Shown piece by piece: positions 1 to 11,700 of a stretch of DNA of 64,000 nt. Under the pieces are notes generated by a model. It was not told the origin of the DNA and ran no database searches. It saw only the letters and a program-made list of their open reading frames with translations. The first letter of the stretch is position 1. Each line of letters starts with the position of its first letter. Source of the stretch: Serilophus lunatus (Eukaryota > Chordata > Aves > Passeriformes > Eurylaimidae); assembly GCA_013399895.1 (NCBI GenBank), contig VXBA01003716.1:1335754-1399753 (forward strand), in the 5' to 3' direction. The translations under genes were made by a program, and so were the position numbers.

Positions 1-32
1 CCCAAAGAGCATTTTTTCCTGTTGTTTTCCAG

Positions 33-118
33 GATGGTGAACTGGTGTTGCTAGATGGTGGATGTGAATTTTCCTGCTATGTGAGTGACATCACACGTAC
101 CTGGCCTGTCAATGGAAG
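33..118 (+). CDS. XPNPEP3: XPNPEP3 coding exon with both metal-binding Asp residues
   Basis: The acceptor is a polypyrimidine stretch ending in CAG at 30-32 and the donor is GTATGC from 119. The exon reads in phase from its first base (DGELVLLDGG) and ends after two bases of an Arg codon. It holds both Asp metal ligands, in LLDGG and in VSDITRTW. Confidence 0.92.
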
Positions 119-3100
119 GTATGCTGTGATAAGGTTTTCTGAAGAACTTTGAGAAGCTCTTAAATAATTGATTATCATGGATGTGTGTTTAATCTCTGTG
201 TGAGTAGTTTTGACGTGTCCCATTCTGTGGTTCTTCAGGGTAATCAAATTATATAAACTAATCTTTCAGATGGGAAGCTGTATTCCCCACTGCCTCATTA
301 ATTACTGCATGAATATGTGTGATTATTGCTATTTTCAGCTATTACAGCATACTTAAAGTGCAGAGAGGCCTTTGAGCTGTGCCTGGCTCCAGTTGTGCGT
401 GAGAAAACAGGAGTTTTAGTTGATGTGTACACAGCTCTGCCAGTTGTGAAATTGCTGGTGGGATATCTGTGTGTGTGAGTTTGTTCCCTTTATGTTCTTT
501 CTCCTGCAGTAGCTTTGCCTTGCTTTGCTTAGGGGTTAAGTTCTCAGCTAAGAAACCCTGCTCCTACACAGTGTGTTGAAGGGATGTTGCAGTGATGCTT
601 TGTCTGGCCTTTCATATAAGGAGACTGTTGCTTTGCTTTCTGATCTTTCCTTCTCCGACATTGAACTGAGTCTCTCCACAAAATATGTTCTGAATAGCAG
701 TTTAATTGTGAGATATGTCCTTTGTTCCTTCTCGATGGTCTCCAGGTTCACCAAACCCCAAGCAGAACTATACCAGGCTGTCCTGGATATCCAGAAGTCC
801 TGCTTGAGCCTCTGTTCCCCAGGCATGAGTCTGGAAAATATCTACAGCCTCATGCTGAGCCTTATTGGACAGAAACTGAAAGAGCTGGGTGTCCTACAGA
901 GCAGCATCACTGACAGCCATTTCTTCCAGGTACTTGAAGGTTTTTTTACTCCAGTTTACCCTTACTAAGCCTGATTGTTTTCTCCTTAGGTAATGTTAGT
1001 GGCTTTAGTTTGGGTCAGGACTGTGCTTTTGAGGTGTCTCTTCTAATTGTTGTGACATACTGTGCTTTAATTCACATTGTGGGCTGGTCTCAGCACAGGA
1101 CTGCTGTCAAGACAGGGCTAAACCTGAAGATGTGTTTCAAACCTGCAGTGCACAATTTGGTCTGAAATAACACTCCAGTCTTATACACACATTGTGTGAA
1201 TATTTGTTCCTCAGTTCTTGCTGTTTCACTCTGCAGATCCATTCCCGTTGCTCGGCACAATTTCCCAGTGCAGATGTAGTTTTACAGGACAGTCTGAAAG
1301 GAGCTGCAGGGACATGGACACAGAGCTGGCTGCAGGCAGTTATTCGTAGTTTTGTGTCCTGTTTAACGTGGCATAAATCTGCATTACACCTGCTGCCTCT
1401 TCTGTACCATTTTGTGTCAGTATTGGGATTCATAGAGATAGCTGGTGAACAAGACTGGAAAACTTGCCTACCTTAGAGCTGAACCTGCAGATAAAGAGGT
1501 TTTGTTTGCAGTTAGAGAAGGTTGTCCAGCCACACTCACCGCAAACCTGCTTTGAGCGCTGATGCCAAGACAGGAAAGATGTCAGAACCAGGTGACGGCG
1601 CTGCCGCCTTCGGCGGTCCCGCAGGTTCCTGCCGGACTCGATTGTCCTGCGGTGCCGGGGCCTGCCGTGCCACATCCCCTCGGCAGGTGGCAGCACAGCC
1701 AGACGGGAACAGCGCCTGCAGCTCCGTCCCCTGGGAGTGAGGAGCGGCAGGCAGGGAGGAATTAGCTCTTTGATTCTCCTCTGGAGGGGGGGGTGCCGAG
1801 GGCGAGGCGGTGTCTGTGCCCTGTAGACTGGCGGATTGAAAACACGCTGCAGCTACTGAGTGAAATCAGCGCAGCATTTGCTCTGCTGTGCACAGGGCGC
1901 TGCTTTGCCACAGCACGTAGCAGCTGTATCTGCTGCTGCCATTGTCAGGGTCTGCTGATGGGAGCCGTGCACGGCTTGAGTGTTCACGGGGTGGAAAGGG
2001 CTGGGGCAGCAAAGCTTAACGAGCTGAAAATTGATGTCTTTCCTGACACGCTGAGATGGTGATGGGCTTGGGCTGTTCTTTTCAGTGAGCGGCAAAGGCA
2101 ATCTGCAATGTGCTCCTAGTAGGCAACGGGTACCGGTGGCCTTGGGGGCCATCCAGTTCTGGTAAATGGAAGGCAGCCTCTGGTGACCTTGTCATGACAG
2201 TAAGTCTGGCTAGTTAAGCACATGAGTATGCTGTCTCTTCTTCCTATATTTTATATGTATTTATATTTTATGTTGCAACAACAAGTTGGGCTGTGTTTAA
2301 CTGCCTGTGTGATGTTTGCTCTATCCCCTGCTAGGCTGTTCGGAAGTACTGCCCACATCATGTGGGCCATTACCTGGGCATGGATGTTCATGATACCCCA
2401 GACATGTCCCGATCGCTCCCCTTCCAGCCAGGCATGGTGATAACCATTGAACCAGGTAAAAAGTCATGCAGGCAGTGGTGGACAAAAACATGCAGCACTA
2501 AGGATAACAGTATTGCTTTCAGGATTTAGCTGGTCCTTCAGAGCAAAGCAGACTTGATGATCTCAACGGTCTTTTCCAGCCTAGTTAATTCTGTGAATCA
2601 GGTTCTTTCTGGTGAAACTGAAAATTATTAGTGTTGGAAAGCCCTAAGTTATTCCCCTTCCAAAGTCATTACACTATTAGAAAACCCTATTTCCTTCCCA
2701 AACATGGCCAAGGTGGCCACTGTGGGAGTAAACTCAGGAGCAGAGTAGGGTAGAGCTCAGGCTGTGAGTGCAGTACAAATGCAGAAAAGCAGGGTCTGTT
2801 CAGTTGTACTTTGTTCTGTGTTCGTGCAGCTGAACCTCTACCAGTCACTGGTAGCGTAACTCTCAAGCACTGCAGTCTGTAATTACAGGCATTCACAACT
2901 TAGCTTTGCAAATTAGGCATACTGCAATGAATCTTTCTTTCTACTTGTCACTGGATTGGAGCTGTCAGCTGGAAACTGATATATAATGCTTGACTCTTTT
3001 CTCTCTATTAAGAACACTGTTAAAGTCATCGTTGTGAATGTGACATTGAGAGCAAGAAGTGTGGAAAGGCCAGGTGTAATTGTGGAAGTTTTTATTAGTG

Positions 3101-3472
3101 TGCTAATGTTTGTAGGCATGGAGGGACACTTTCCTTTCTCACCAAAAGCCTTGAATGAGGGGAAAGTAACTTGCCATATTAAAAACTTTCAGGATCAAAC
3201 TCACGTTGTGTTGCTGAAAATCCAATTCCGCTCTCACGGTGGTGCAGTAAGGGAAAGGTCGTGTTCTGGAGAGTGTTGGTGTTTTAATTCCCTTTCTTCT
3301 TTCAGGCATTTATATCCCTGAGGATGACATGAGTGCTCCAGAGAGGTTTCGTGGCATTGGTGTGCGCATTGAGGACGATGTTGTGATAACAGAGGATGCA
3401 CCTCTTGTCTTGTCTGCTGACTGCCCCAAGGAGATCTACCACATCGAGCAGATCTGTGGCCGTAGCTCATGA
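33..3472 (+). CDS. XPNPEP3: XPNPEP3, Xaa-Pro aminopeptidase 3, C-terminal part (last four exons)
   Basis: XPNPEP3 removes N-terminal residues that precede proline; it is a metallo-aminopeptidase of family M24 (pita-bread fold), found in mitochondria and cytosol. Exons 33-118, 746-929, 2335-2455 and 3306-3472 join in phase into 185 codons plus TGA; the family protein is about 507 residues, so the N-terminal two thirds lie left of the window. All splice junctions are GT-AG. All five expected metal ligands are visible: Asp at 54-56 (LLDGG), Asp at 87-89 (VSDITRTW), His at 2368-2370 (HHVGHYLG), Glu at 2449-2451 (ITIEPG) and Glu at 3371-3373 (VRIEDD). Between the ligands the spacing fits the family, with one extra residue in the exon 746-929 part. 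No frameshift or internal stop is seen. The next gene, RBX1, lies about 20 kb downstream on the same strand, as in other vertebrates. Family recognition is from memory, not from a search. Confidence 0.95.
746..929 (+). CDS. XPNPEP3: XPNPEP3 coding exon, helical part of the catalytic domain
   Basis: The acceptor is CTCCAG (740-745) and the donor GTACTT (from 930). The first base completes the split Arg codon, and the exon then reads FTKPQAELYQAVLDIQ and on to SLENIYSLML and GQKLKELG, ending in phase 0 at HFFQ. Open frame extends on both sides into intron, but only this part matches the family. Confidence 0.93.
1560..2060 (+). promoter_or_regulatory. GC/CpG-rich patch inside an XPNPEP3 intron
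   Basis: Most of this intron is AT-balanced, but this patch is clearly richer in G, C and CpG (several GCCGCC and CGGCGG runs at 1598-1700). It is the original of a block duplicated at 19.6-19.9 kb. It could be an alternative promoter, an enhancer or an insulator; no coding sequence is recognisable. Confidence 0.4.
1681..1700 (+). promoter_or_regulatory. CTCF-like motif (copy 1)
   Basis: CGGCAGGTGGCAGCAC fits the CTCF core CCASYAGRKGGCRS at 12 of 14 positions by eye. The site and its 3' flank recur at 19.77 kb with about 90% identity over 39 bp (1685-1723 versus 19770-19808). Confidence 0.4.
2335..2455 (+). CDS. XPNPEP3: XPNPEP3 coding exon with the His and first Glu metal ligands
   Basis: The acceptor is CTGCTAG (ending 2334) and the donor GTAAAA (from 2456). 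It encodes KYCPHHVGHYLGMDVHDTPD and then MVITIEP, ending one base into a Gly codon. HVGHYLG and ITIEPG are the diagnostic M24 aminopeptidase P motifs. Confidence 0.94.
2527..2601 (+). mobile_element. CR1 LINE, truncated 3' tail
   Basis: The segment has the typical avian CR1 3' end: GACTTGATGATCTC, then GGTCTTTTCCAGCCTA and ATTCTGTGA. Only the last ~75 bp of the element is present, the usual outcome of 5'-truncated CR1 insertion. It sits in the last XPNPEP3 intron. Confidence 0.8.
3306..3472 (+). CDS. XPNPEP3: XPNPEP3 terminal coding exon
   Basis: The acceptor is TTCTTTCAG (ending 3305). The first two bases complete Gly; the exon then reads IYIPEDDMSAPERFRG, GVRIEDDVVITEDAP, LSADCPKE and ends IEQICGRSS with TGA at 3470-3472. 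The last Glu metal ligand is the E of RIEDD. A decayed duplicate of this exon lies near 21.2 kb. Confidence 0.94.
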
Positions 3473-4814
3473 TGCCCCTTCTCCACCTCTTTCATTCTCC
3501 TCTGGACACACAGCCCTCCAGGGATGCAGATCCCTGTCACTGGCTGTAGTTGCCAAGTGATGGAGGGTGTGGACAGTTGATGGCTGTTTCCAGGACTGGG
3601 GCTGGACAGTGAAGGGCTTGGGTATTGAGGAGTGAAAAAGCAAAGCAACCTTTTCTGTGTGCATTTTTTTCTGATTTGTGCTGATACCGAGCTGTTGTAG
3701 CACGTGGGGGTGAATTCACCCCTCTGCATGTTCTGGTCCCCTTGAGAGCTTGAATTTTTTAAGTGCCAGCAGCAGGACTTCTGCCTGGTCCCCCTGCAGA
3801 TGCATGTCTCAGGTACAACTGCTGAGACCAGGGCCCTGTTTTTATCTCTTTAGTTATAATTTCACAACAATCAGATTCCAAAAATAACGCTTTGATAAAT
3901 GCTGTTTTGGGATAAAAAAGTGTGTCAGACAGATGTGATTTTTATAGAGCCGTATTAAGGAGGGGCTTTGGGAACCAGGAAGATGGGTTTGGTGGTTTTA
4001 TCTGAAGCCTGTGAAGAATGCTTTTAGTATTTTAAGGATAAGGATATTTGGGCCCTCTTCAGGTATATGCAAAATAGGTCTGCAGTAGGGAAAAAACACC
4101 TTATCTGGCCTTTCATCTTGTTGGAGTGTTTGATAATTTCAGAAAAGACAAATAGGGGTCAAGAGTTTGGACATACCCCTTTTTGCTCTCTTCCACATTC
4201 CCTTCTTTTTGTCCCAAAGATCCGTTCCTCTCTCCTGTTCTGAATCCCTCTCTACCCTAGGAAGCAGGGCCATGTTGGCTGTGCTGGAGTCCACTGGTGA
4301 GCTGCTGGTTGTCACCTAGATGTGAGGTGTCACAGCACCTTTCTGGTTTATGCTTACTGTGTGCTCTAAGTGCCAGCAACTTCAGCACTGTGTTTTTGAA
4401 GAGTCTGCCCTATGGCAAATGTCAAGTCCTTAATATGGAATTTAAAGTAATTCTCTGTTTCAGAACTCTGAGGACATGATTACAGCTGCCTTTTGGGGTT
4501 TGCCAAGTGCTCTGTGATAATAATTTTGAGGCAGCTGCTAATGTATGGGGGCTGGGCTGGATGAGGAGTAGAGAGTTGTCTACCCTAACATCAGCCTACC
4601 ACCCAGGCCCTTGTATGCCATAGTAAATACACCTACTAGAGGCAAACACAACATCCGTGTATTTACTGAAAATATTTTGACTATCAGCTATTTAACATGT
4701 CTGAAAAATCCCTCTCATCAGTACATCTCCTATTATTTATGCTTGCTGTTGCATCACCTTACTTCCTTTCTGATGGTAGCTTTCAATGTTCTTCATCTGT
4801 TATTCTAAATTTTT

Positions 4815-4947
4815 TTCTCTTCTCTTCTCTTCTCTTCTCTTCTCTTCTCTTCTCTTCTCTTCTCTTCTCTTCTCTTCTCTTCTCTTCTCTTCTCTTCTCT
4901 TCTCTTCTCTTCTCTTCTCTTCTCTTCTCTTCTCTTCTCTTCTCTTC
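4815..4947 (+). repeat. (TTCTC)n pentanucleotide microsatellite, about 26.6 uninterrupted copies
   Basis: There are 133 bp of perfect period-5 sequence, all pyrimidine on the + strand. It translates as LLFSS repeats in open frames, which are not genes. It is mirror-symmetric, so it could form a triplex, and in an mRNA it would be a CU-rich tract of the kind PTB proteins bind. Confidence 0.97.
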
Positions 4948-5747
4948 CTAGATTGTCTGCTTTTGACCTACTATAATGTCACTGCTTCCTATGCCATTTT
5001 ACTTCCTTGTCGTCGTCACCGCCTCTTCCCTAGTTTTCCTTAGTTCTCCACAGTGAATGTAGCCATAAGGATGTGGAGAAGGTGGTCAGGGTTCTGGAGT
5101 TTGACCTCTGGCTCTGATGCTGTGTAATCTCTATAATCTCTAGTGAAATCTCTGGGGGTTTTGTGGGTTTTTTTCTTTCTTTTTTTTTTTTCTGTGTTTC
5201 ATTTCACTTAGTGAAGGCCAAATGGGGAGAGTGTCTTGCATCTCTCATAGTGTTTAATGGGAGCTGGGTGCACGCACTGGGGCTTGAATTCTGGCACCTG
5301 AAAGGAAGCCAAGACATACCTTAATTTTATTTTCTAAACATGACAAAAAGAAATGCTTTTACAGGGGTTAGTGTATCAAGTTGCACCTGGTTAAGAGAAT
5401 CTGCTAATTTTTGATGGCAGCATTCGCTAAATATTCACATGTTGCAGTGATAAGTGCAGTGTAAATTGTTAGAAGGAAGGTTTGCCAAGTGTGGACACAG
5501 ACCTGATAAATACTTTCCCTGTTCCAATCTGCTAACACTTTTGTTGTTCCAGTTACACCTGTTAGAGCTGTATCAACTGGGCCAAATCTTGGGGATCTTG
5601 GAACCATGTAAGGAGCTTGAAATAGCATTAATGTGAGAACTACATGTGAGCCCTGATCTGCACATCTGCCCGTGCACCTAACAGAGTTAATAGTTGTACT
5701 TACTGTAAATAAGCCTTTAAAATACCTATATAAAAAGTTATTTTCAA

Positions 5748-5753
5748 AATAAA
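5748..5753 (+). promoter_or_regulatory. Candidate polyadenylation signal AATAAA for XPNPEP3
   Basis: This is the first canonical hexamer downstream of the stop. A second AATAAA sits at 5803-5808. A T/GT-rich stretch follows after about 20 bases. The assignment is tentative. Confidence 0.3.
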
Positions 5754-8700
5754 ACAATTTGTAGAAAGTCGTTTCTCAGGCCATCAAGTTGCATGGCTGT
5801 TGAATAAATACAAGCACCCCCAGGAAAAGCATTATTTTTCAGGGAGATTTATAAATTATAAGTAACCTGTCTTTGACTTGAAATAACATTGTCAAATGTC
5901 GGCACACACAAATTCCTACTCCTGTCATGAAAATCCTGTGACTTGTGAATACCAATAGATCTTAGGAATGCTGTGGATAAATGTTGCTGTCAGCAAAGAA
6001 GTGTTTGTGACTCTGTTCAGTGGGGAGTAATGGATCTAGGGCTGCTGTGCCCTCCTGTGCTAAGGGCGTCTGATTTAGGCCATGTGTATTCTGTAATTCT
6101 TCCTTCTGTTCCATATTCTGTAGTTCTTCCACTGTGTTCAGCCATTTCTTCAGCATAAACCTCTGCTGGTTTGAATCTGTTCCATTTTGCACAAGGTATT
6201 AAATCTGCATCCTATGAACCTAAATTTTTGAAAGCTTTGTGTCGCTTGTTGCAGAGATGAATCTGCGACCTACACACCTGCTGCAGTGTCCCTTGAAAAC
6301 AACCAAATCCTTGAACATTTTACATGACCTTCATCAAGAAACTCTAAAGAACCCTTCTCTGGCTGCAGACACAGCACGTACCTGTGGTGTATCTCCTGTC
6401 GACAATTCCATTCTCCCAGACTTACTGTGTGCCTCTGCCACAGGAGAGATTCCTCACTCCAACCACTTGGGTGCAGGAGCAGCTCTCAGTGGTGGCACAA
6501 GTGGGAGCTGCGTGATGAGGGTGTTGGTGAGATCACTGGGACTGAAAGAGAAATTGGAAGTACACTCAAGTTCACATGGAGAGAGATTTTGTTTCAACTA
6601 TGGCACAGGTCTTAAGGGCATCAGAATATGAGAGAAAATGAGAGCCAGCTATCCCTGTGGAGAAAATGCTTTGTTTCCAGAGGAAGCCTGAGAGGCTTCA
6701 GGCTTTCCCATTTTACCTTCTACCAGGGGACTGCTTTTCCTTGCAGTGTGTTACAGTACAGTCTGAGCAGAGGTGTCAATCTGCAGACATGCTTCTGCCA
6801 TCAAAGTGGAAAGAAATTTGGCATTTAACACAATTTGGCATTCTATCTCTGTTACATGTGGAAAAATAAAATACATCTTTCCTAAAATTGCATTAATTAC
6901 TTTGCCAAGGATGATGTAGGAAGTAGCAAACTGAGGACGCACAAAAAAGAGAATGGAGCTGGAGGTTTTGGGGAATGTGCAATGCAGTAAGAGAAGAATC
7001 AGGGAAAGGCTGTGATTTGGAGCTGCAGGTAGGTGTGCAGGGGGATAGGAGAACCAGGAGAGAACAATGGGGCATAAAATGGCTATTCAGTATGTTGCCA
7101 GAGTGGAGCAATAGCTCCAGAAAACTGGTTGTGCTACTTCATAACCCTGATTGATTTGTCATACTCAGTAGGGAGGAACAAAGGGGTCAGATTGTATTGA
7201 TGAACTTGGTCTTAACAGTTAGTTTAATTATTTCTTTTAAAAATCAATAGAATTATCATATGAGAAAGTTTTCTGCAGTTTCGTGGTATTGACCATGTGT
7301 CATATTTTAAATAATGTGAAGGGGAAAAAAAGCATGTTTCTAGGCAAAATCTTCATTATGATGGAGGGAGCAAGGCTGAGGTTACAAGCTTTTATGCTAC
7401 CCAAATTGCTTTGGAAACTGAGTAATTGCTCCCAGGAGAATTACCATAAAGCAAAAAGAGTTAGGGTTAAACTTAGACAAAAAAGTCTGTACAGATAAAT
7501 GAGAAAAACATTTTAATTATAATGAGATGTTTAATACTTTGTGTAATTGGATAATGAAACTCAGCACTGCAATAAATTGACATTTTTAATTTCTTTTAAA
7601 CTGAGTTGTGCAGAAGCCTTTACAGACATCTCTTCATTAGTATGAAGATCTAAACTGCATTTAAGTTTATAATTCTGACGTCATTACAGCAGCTCTGTTA
7701 AACATGCTCCCTACATGCGTGCTCAGCCTCTTCTTGATTAAAAATCATTGTTTGGACACTCACATTGCTGGATAGGAGGGTGTCTTGACTTACAAAATTC
7801 ATTGTATTTCAGAGGTATAAGAATAAGTTATATTTTAAAGCAGAATTTTTAATTGGACAGTGATGCACCATGGGCTCAATGACATTCAATTTCTCCTCTC
7901 AGCTTCTTTCTCTCTTCCTCAAGAGTTTCTCTCGCTGCCTTAAGTGCTTGCCAACTCTGAGCCTTCCTCCCTAGCAGCAAATGGAGCAATGAACACTTTT
8001 CTTCCTGGGACAACTTATGCCTCAACCCACCTGGTTGTTTCTCTGAAGCACCACGATATGTGGCTAAGCTGAGCCAGGCTCTTCAGAAGACGAGCAGAAA
8101 GGAACAAGGAAGAATTTCCAGGTCCTCCATGTGTGGTTACCTTCACTTGCTGACTCATACCACGTATGCCTTTTTAACTACCATGACAGAGTTAACCATT
8201 AACAATGGAAAGAAAAAAAATAATTCTTGTCTGAGTAAGCCTGACAATGAGACTTTTGAACGAAGAAAAAGTTAACAAGCAAGTTGGTTGTAGACCCAGG
8301 AGTGAAAATAGCTACAATAGGCTTCCATATGTTCCTTCCAAGGGTATGTTGGGGAAACAAGTAGCACTTCAGGAGCAATGTACAGTCTCGGTTTGGGGGC
8401 TTTTTGCAAATGCTGGTCTCAGACATTCTGTGATGGACCAGGACTGATAGTGGTTAAAGCTCTGTATTGGGTTTTTCCCTTTCAAGACCATGAAGAGCCT
8501 GTGGCTTTTTACAGGATTCTCAATTTTTCATGCTTCAGGCAGGAATATCATGGCAGTAGAGATTGAGAACACTCAGCCTGTGGTTCAACTAGGAGAATTT
8601 GGTATTCCAGCAAAAACTTTTTGAAATGCAGTTCTTTCCAGGGAAATAGGTTCACTGTGGGGTTTTTTCTGAGTAAATCAGGACAGTCTGAACAATATTG

Positions 8701-11700
8701 TGTGAGAGGGAGAAAGGCTCAGCTTCTTTTTATTCCCAGCACAGCAAGGCTTCTGCCTCTGTGTGCCTTTGGGAGATTGATATAAAATGGGATAGGCTAC
8801 TGATGAAAGTTAAGTGGTCTGACTCTTGTACTGGGAAATAGTTAGCAGATGTTGGGTAAACTCTTACTGTGTGAATATTTTGCTCAGAGAGGCAGCGCTT
8901 TAAGTTTGGGAATAATATCCTTTGCTTTTTCGGTCTGACGGGCACACAGTTTAATATGTAACTTCAGTTTTGCCTGTGGGATCTACAACCAATGCCTCTG
9001 TAATTAATAGTATTACATCTCAGTCATGTACATGGAGCAAATGTAGCTTTTCAGAGAAGGCAGAGCTGTTAATGGCACAGCAGGGGTCGGGGTTTAAGCT
9101 CTCTCTGTACAGGTCTTGTTCCAGGCTACAAAACCTGGTGTTCCTGGTACTGCCTATGAACACCGTTTCTTATCAACTTTTGGCACACAGACCGTTTCTA
9201 TTGAGTGGCCTCTGTGAAGTTTGTAATTTCTGTTGGCATTTCTGTCCTGTCGCCCTAATGTGTCATTGGGATTTGATTAACATTTGTAACGTTGCTTCTT
9301 GGATAGACAAGGTTTGGTGCAGGATCAGGGATCAGGTGAGTTCTGCAGTGGATCTGGGTCTGGCTGGCTCCTCACACACTGTGCATGTGCTCCATCAGCC
9401 CAGCTGCACATGTCTTCTTGTTCTCTGAGGGACAGGGAGGCACGGCCCTGGTCACAGCTCAGCAATCTCCAGACCTCACATCCCCATGCAGCTGTCACTG
9501 TCATAGAGACCTTAAATCTCTGGCTGTCCTACTGTGCTCCCTCTGGACTTGTAAAGGTACTTTCTGCAGCCAAAAGCCTTACCCTCTGGTGTGCTGCTTG
9601 TGCTGACCTGTTGTCAGATTCCATGAGGTGCTGCTGAGGATCCTGTGATGCATTGCAGATATCTGGTACGTATATTGCTTCCCAATTTGTGCTTTACCCT
9701 GTTCTTTTTTTCCAGAAGATGAGCTATTTAACAGCTACATGGATGTTACTGTGGTGACTGTAACCAGGCAAAAACATGCAGTTCGTATTGAGATAGTTCC
9801 ACATTTGTGGACTCAGATATAATTGAGAGATTTTTAAAGGCTTGCTGTATTCTTTGCTCTTCCTTGCAGAACAGAGAGAGGTTTCTCATGGACTTTCAGT
9901 TACACACCATGAAGTTGAAAAGTATGATTCATCTTCAAAAGCACATGTGTATTAATATCTACATACAAACACCACATATTAGGCAAACAAATGTAATTTC
10001 TAGCTAGTTATAGATTTAGAAGATAGTTTCCCCAAGCATAATTAAGATTGTTTAGATATTTGACTTTTAATTTCTTTGTGCTTCAATTGGATTTCTTGTT
10101 AAATTTAATTTTACCCTAGAATTTTCAGGTTTTATAATTCTTTGGGCTTGAATAATTGCATTGTCTGTAATACATTTTACTGTAAACCACTGCCATGTAG
10201 CCTTAACTTTGCCTCCATCTTCAGGGTTTTCTTCACTTTTATAGTGTAATTTCCCTGTAGTATGAGGCTTTTGGAGGAGACAGTATTCCATGATCCTCAC
10301 CTGAGGAGTGCCTTTCCAAAAGAAGGTGTGAATATGCCATCTGAAAAAAGCAATTATTACTCTTGAAAACTAAAACTGTAAACTGCATGAGTTTTGAACC
10401 CAAATGCAACATTATGACTTAGGCTCTAAAATGGTACAAGTGTAGCAATTAATGGAAAGGAGGACTGTAGTGCAAACCTAAATTTTTAGTACACTAATAA
10501 GTAAATTAATCTCAGCAATTAGATATGAAAGCTATTTCCCTCCAGTGTGCAACTCTCTATGAAATTTTAGTGCATGTTAATAATAAAAGAGAAGACCAAT
10601 AAACTGTTCCTCTAAGCTTGTTTGAGACAAGAAATGCACCAAATGCTGCATTTCTCAAGGACTCCTTTTTTAACGAGTCACAAGCCAATAGGGACAGAGT
10701 TGAAAATACTCTAGAATATTGCCTATATTCTGCTAATAGAGTCACTGAATGAAAGGGTAGGAAAGAGGACCCCTTTGATTAAGCAGTTTGAGCAACTTGC
10801 TATTACAGCAATTGCATTTCACCTCTTCAATTTAGCGCTGAGCCTGGTAGCTCATGTGTTACAACAAAAGATCCCTCAGTAAGGCATCAAACCTTGATTT
10901 GAAGGCTGGGGGATGGAGAAGGATGAGTTAGAGAATGGTTTCTTTCAGTCATTTGTTCCACATGTTAAACACCCCATCATCATAATCTATGCACCTTTTT
11001 TTCCTACCCCCACAAGAGGCATTATAGGGAGGATAAGAAGCAGCTTTATATGTTTAATAAGAGCTTGGATACCTGCTCTGGGTTCAGTTTAGCCTTGGCA
11101 GTGGAACTGTGACTGTACTTCTATTAAAAAATGTCTACAACTCAGAAATTCATTCTCATTTCTCCAAGTCCCTAGAGCTGAACAACAGAGCCATTCACAG
11201 TTTAGCAAGGAAAGCAAACCCAGAAGGACAAAGAACCAGAGAGGAAAGGAAGAAAATGAGCAGTGAAGACTCACAAGTGTTGCATGGCTCTTCTTTGATA
11301 GAAAAGATCTTGGACATGTGCATACACACAAAAGAAAATTAAGTCTTCCAGTAAATAGTGCCATCTCCTCTTTATTCTCTTTTCCTCTAGTACTTAACAT
11401 AATCTTTGTGTGTTAAAAAAATGAAATGTAATGATACAAAAGGGTCTGCAAAGTGACTCCTCTTGATCTGGATCCATACTATGCTGGGACCTAGCCCCCC
11501 TTGCCCCTCTTTTTGCCATCGTGCTTTTTCCCTTAAAATAAGAAATTGTGTGGGACACGGGTGTAGTTCAGACCATTACTACCCAAATCTTCCATTTATT
11601 CCCTGAATGACCTGGCTTTACAGATCTCAGATTACTCATGCCAATGCAAAGTAAAAGAAAAAATCCAAACCTAAAGAGTAAGTACAAAGGAGAGAACTGA

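Larger units (their letters stand above)
3473..5770 (+). other. XPNPEP3: Probable XPNPEP3 3' UTR
   Basis: This is the sequence after the XPNPEP3 stop codon. I see no canonical AATAAA until 5748, so the UTR may run about 2.3 kb; XPNPEP3 transcripts in other vertebrates have long 3' UTRs. It contains the (TTCTC)n tract at 4815-4947. The true end is not proven; variant hexamers could end it earlier. Confidence 0.4.

Noticed and set aside
573..968. 131-codon open frame covering an XPNPEP3 exon
   Set aside because: Only 746-929 is exon; the upstream part is intron sequence before a clear CAG acceptor, and the ATG at 573 is not a real start.
4697..5043. Open frames of repeated LLFSS
   Set aside because: They are translations of the (TTCTC)n microsatellite and have no coding support.
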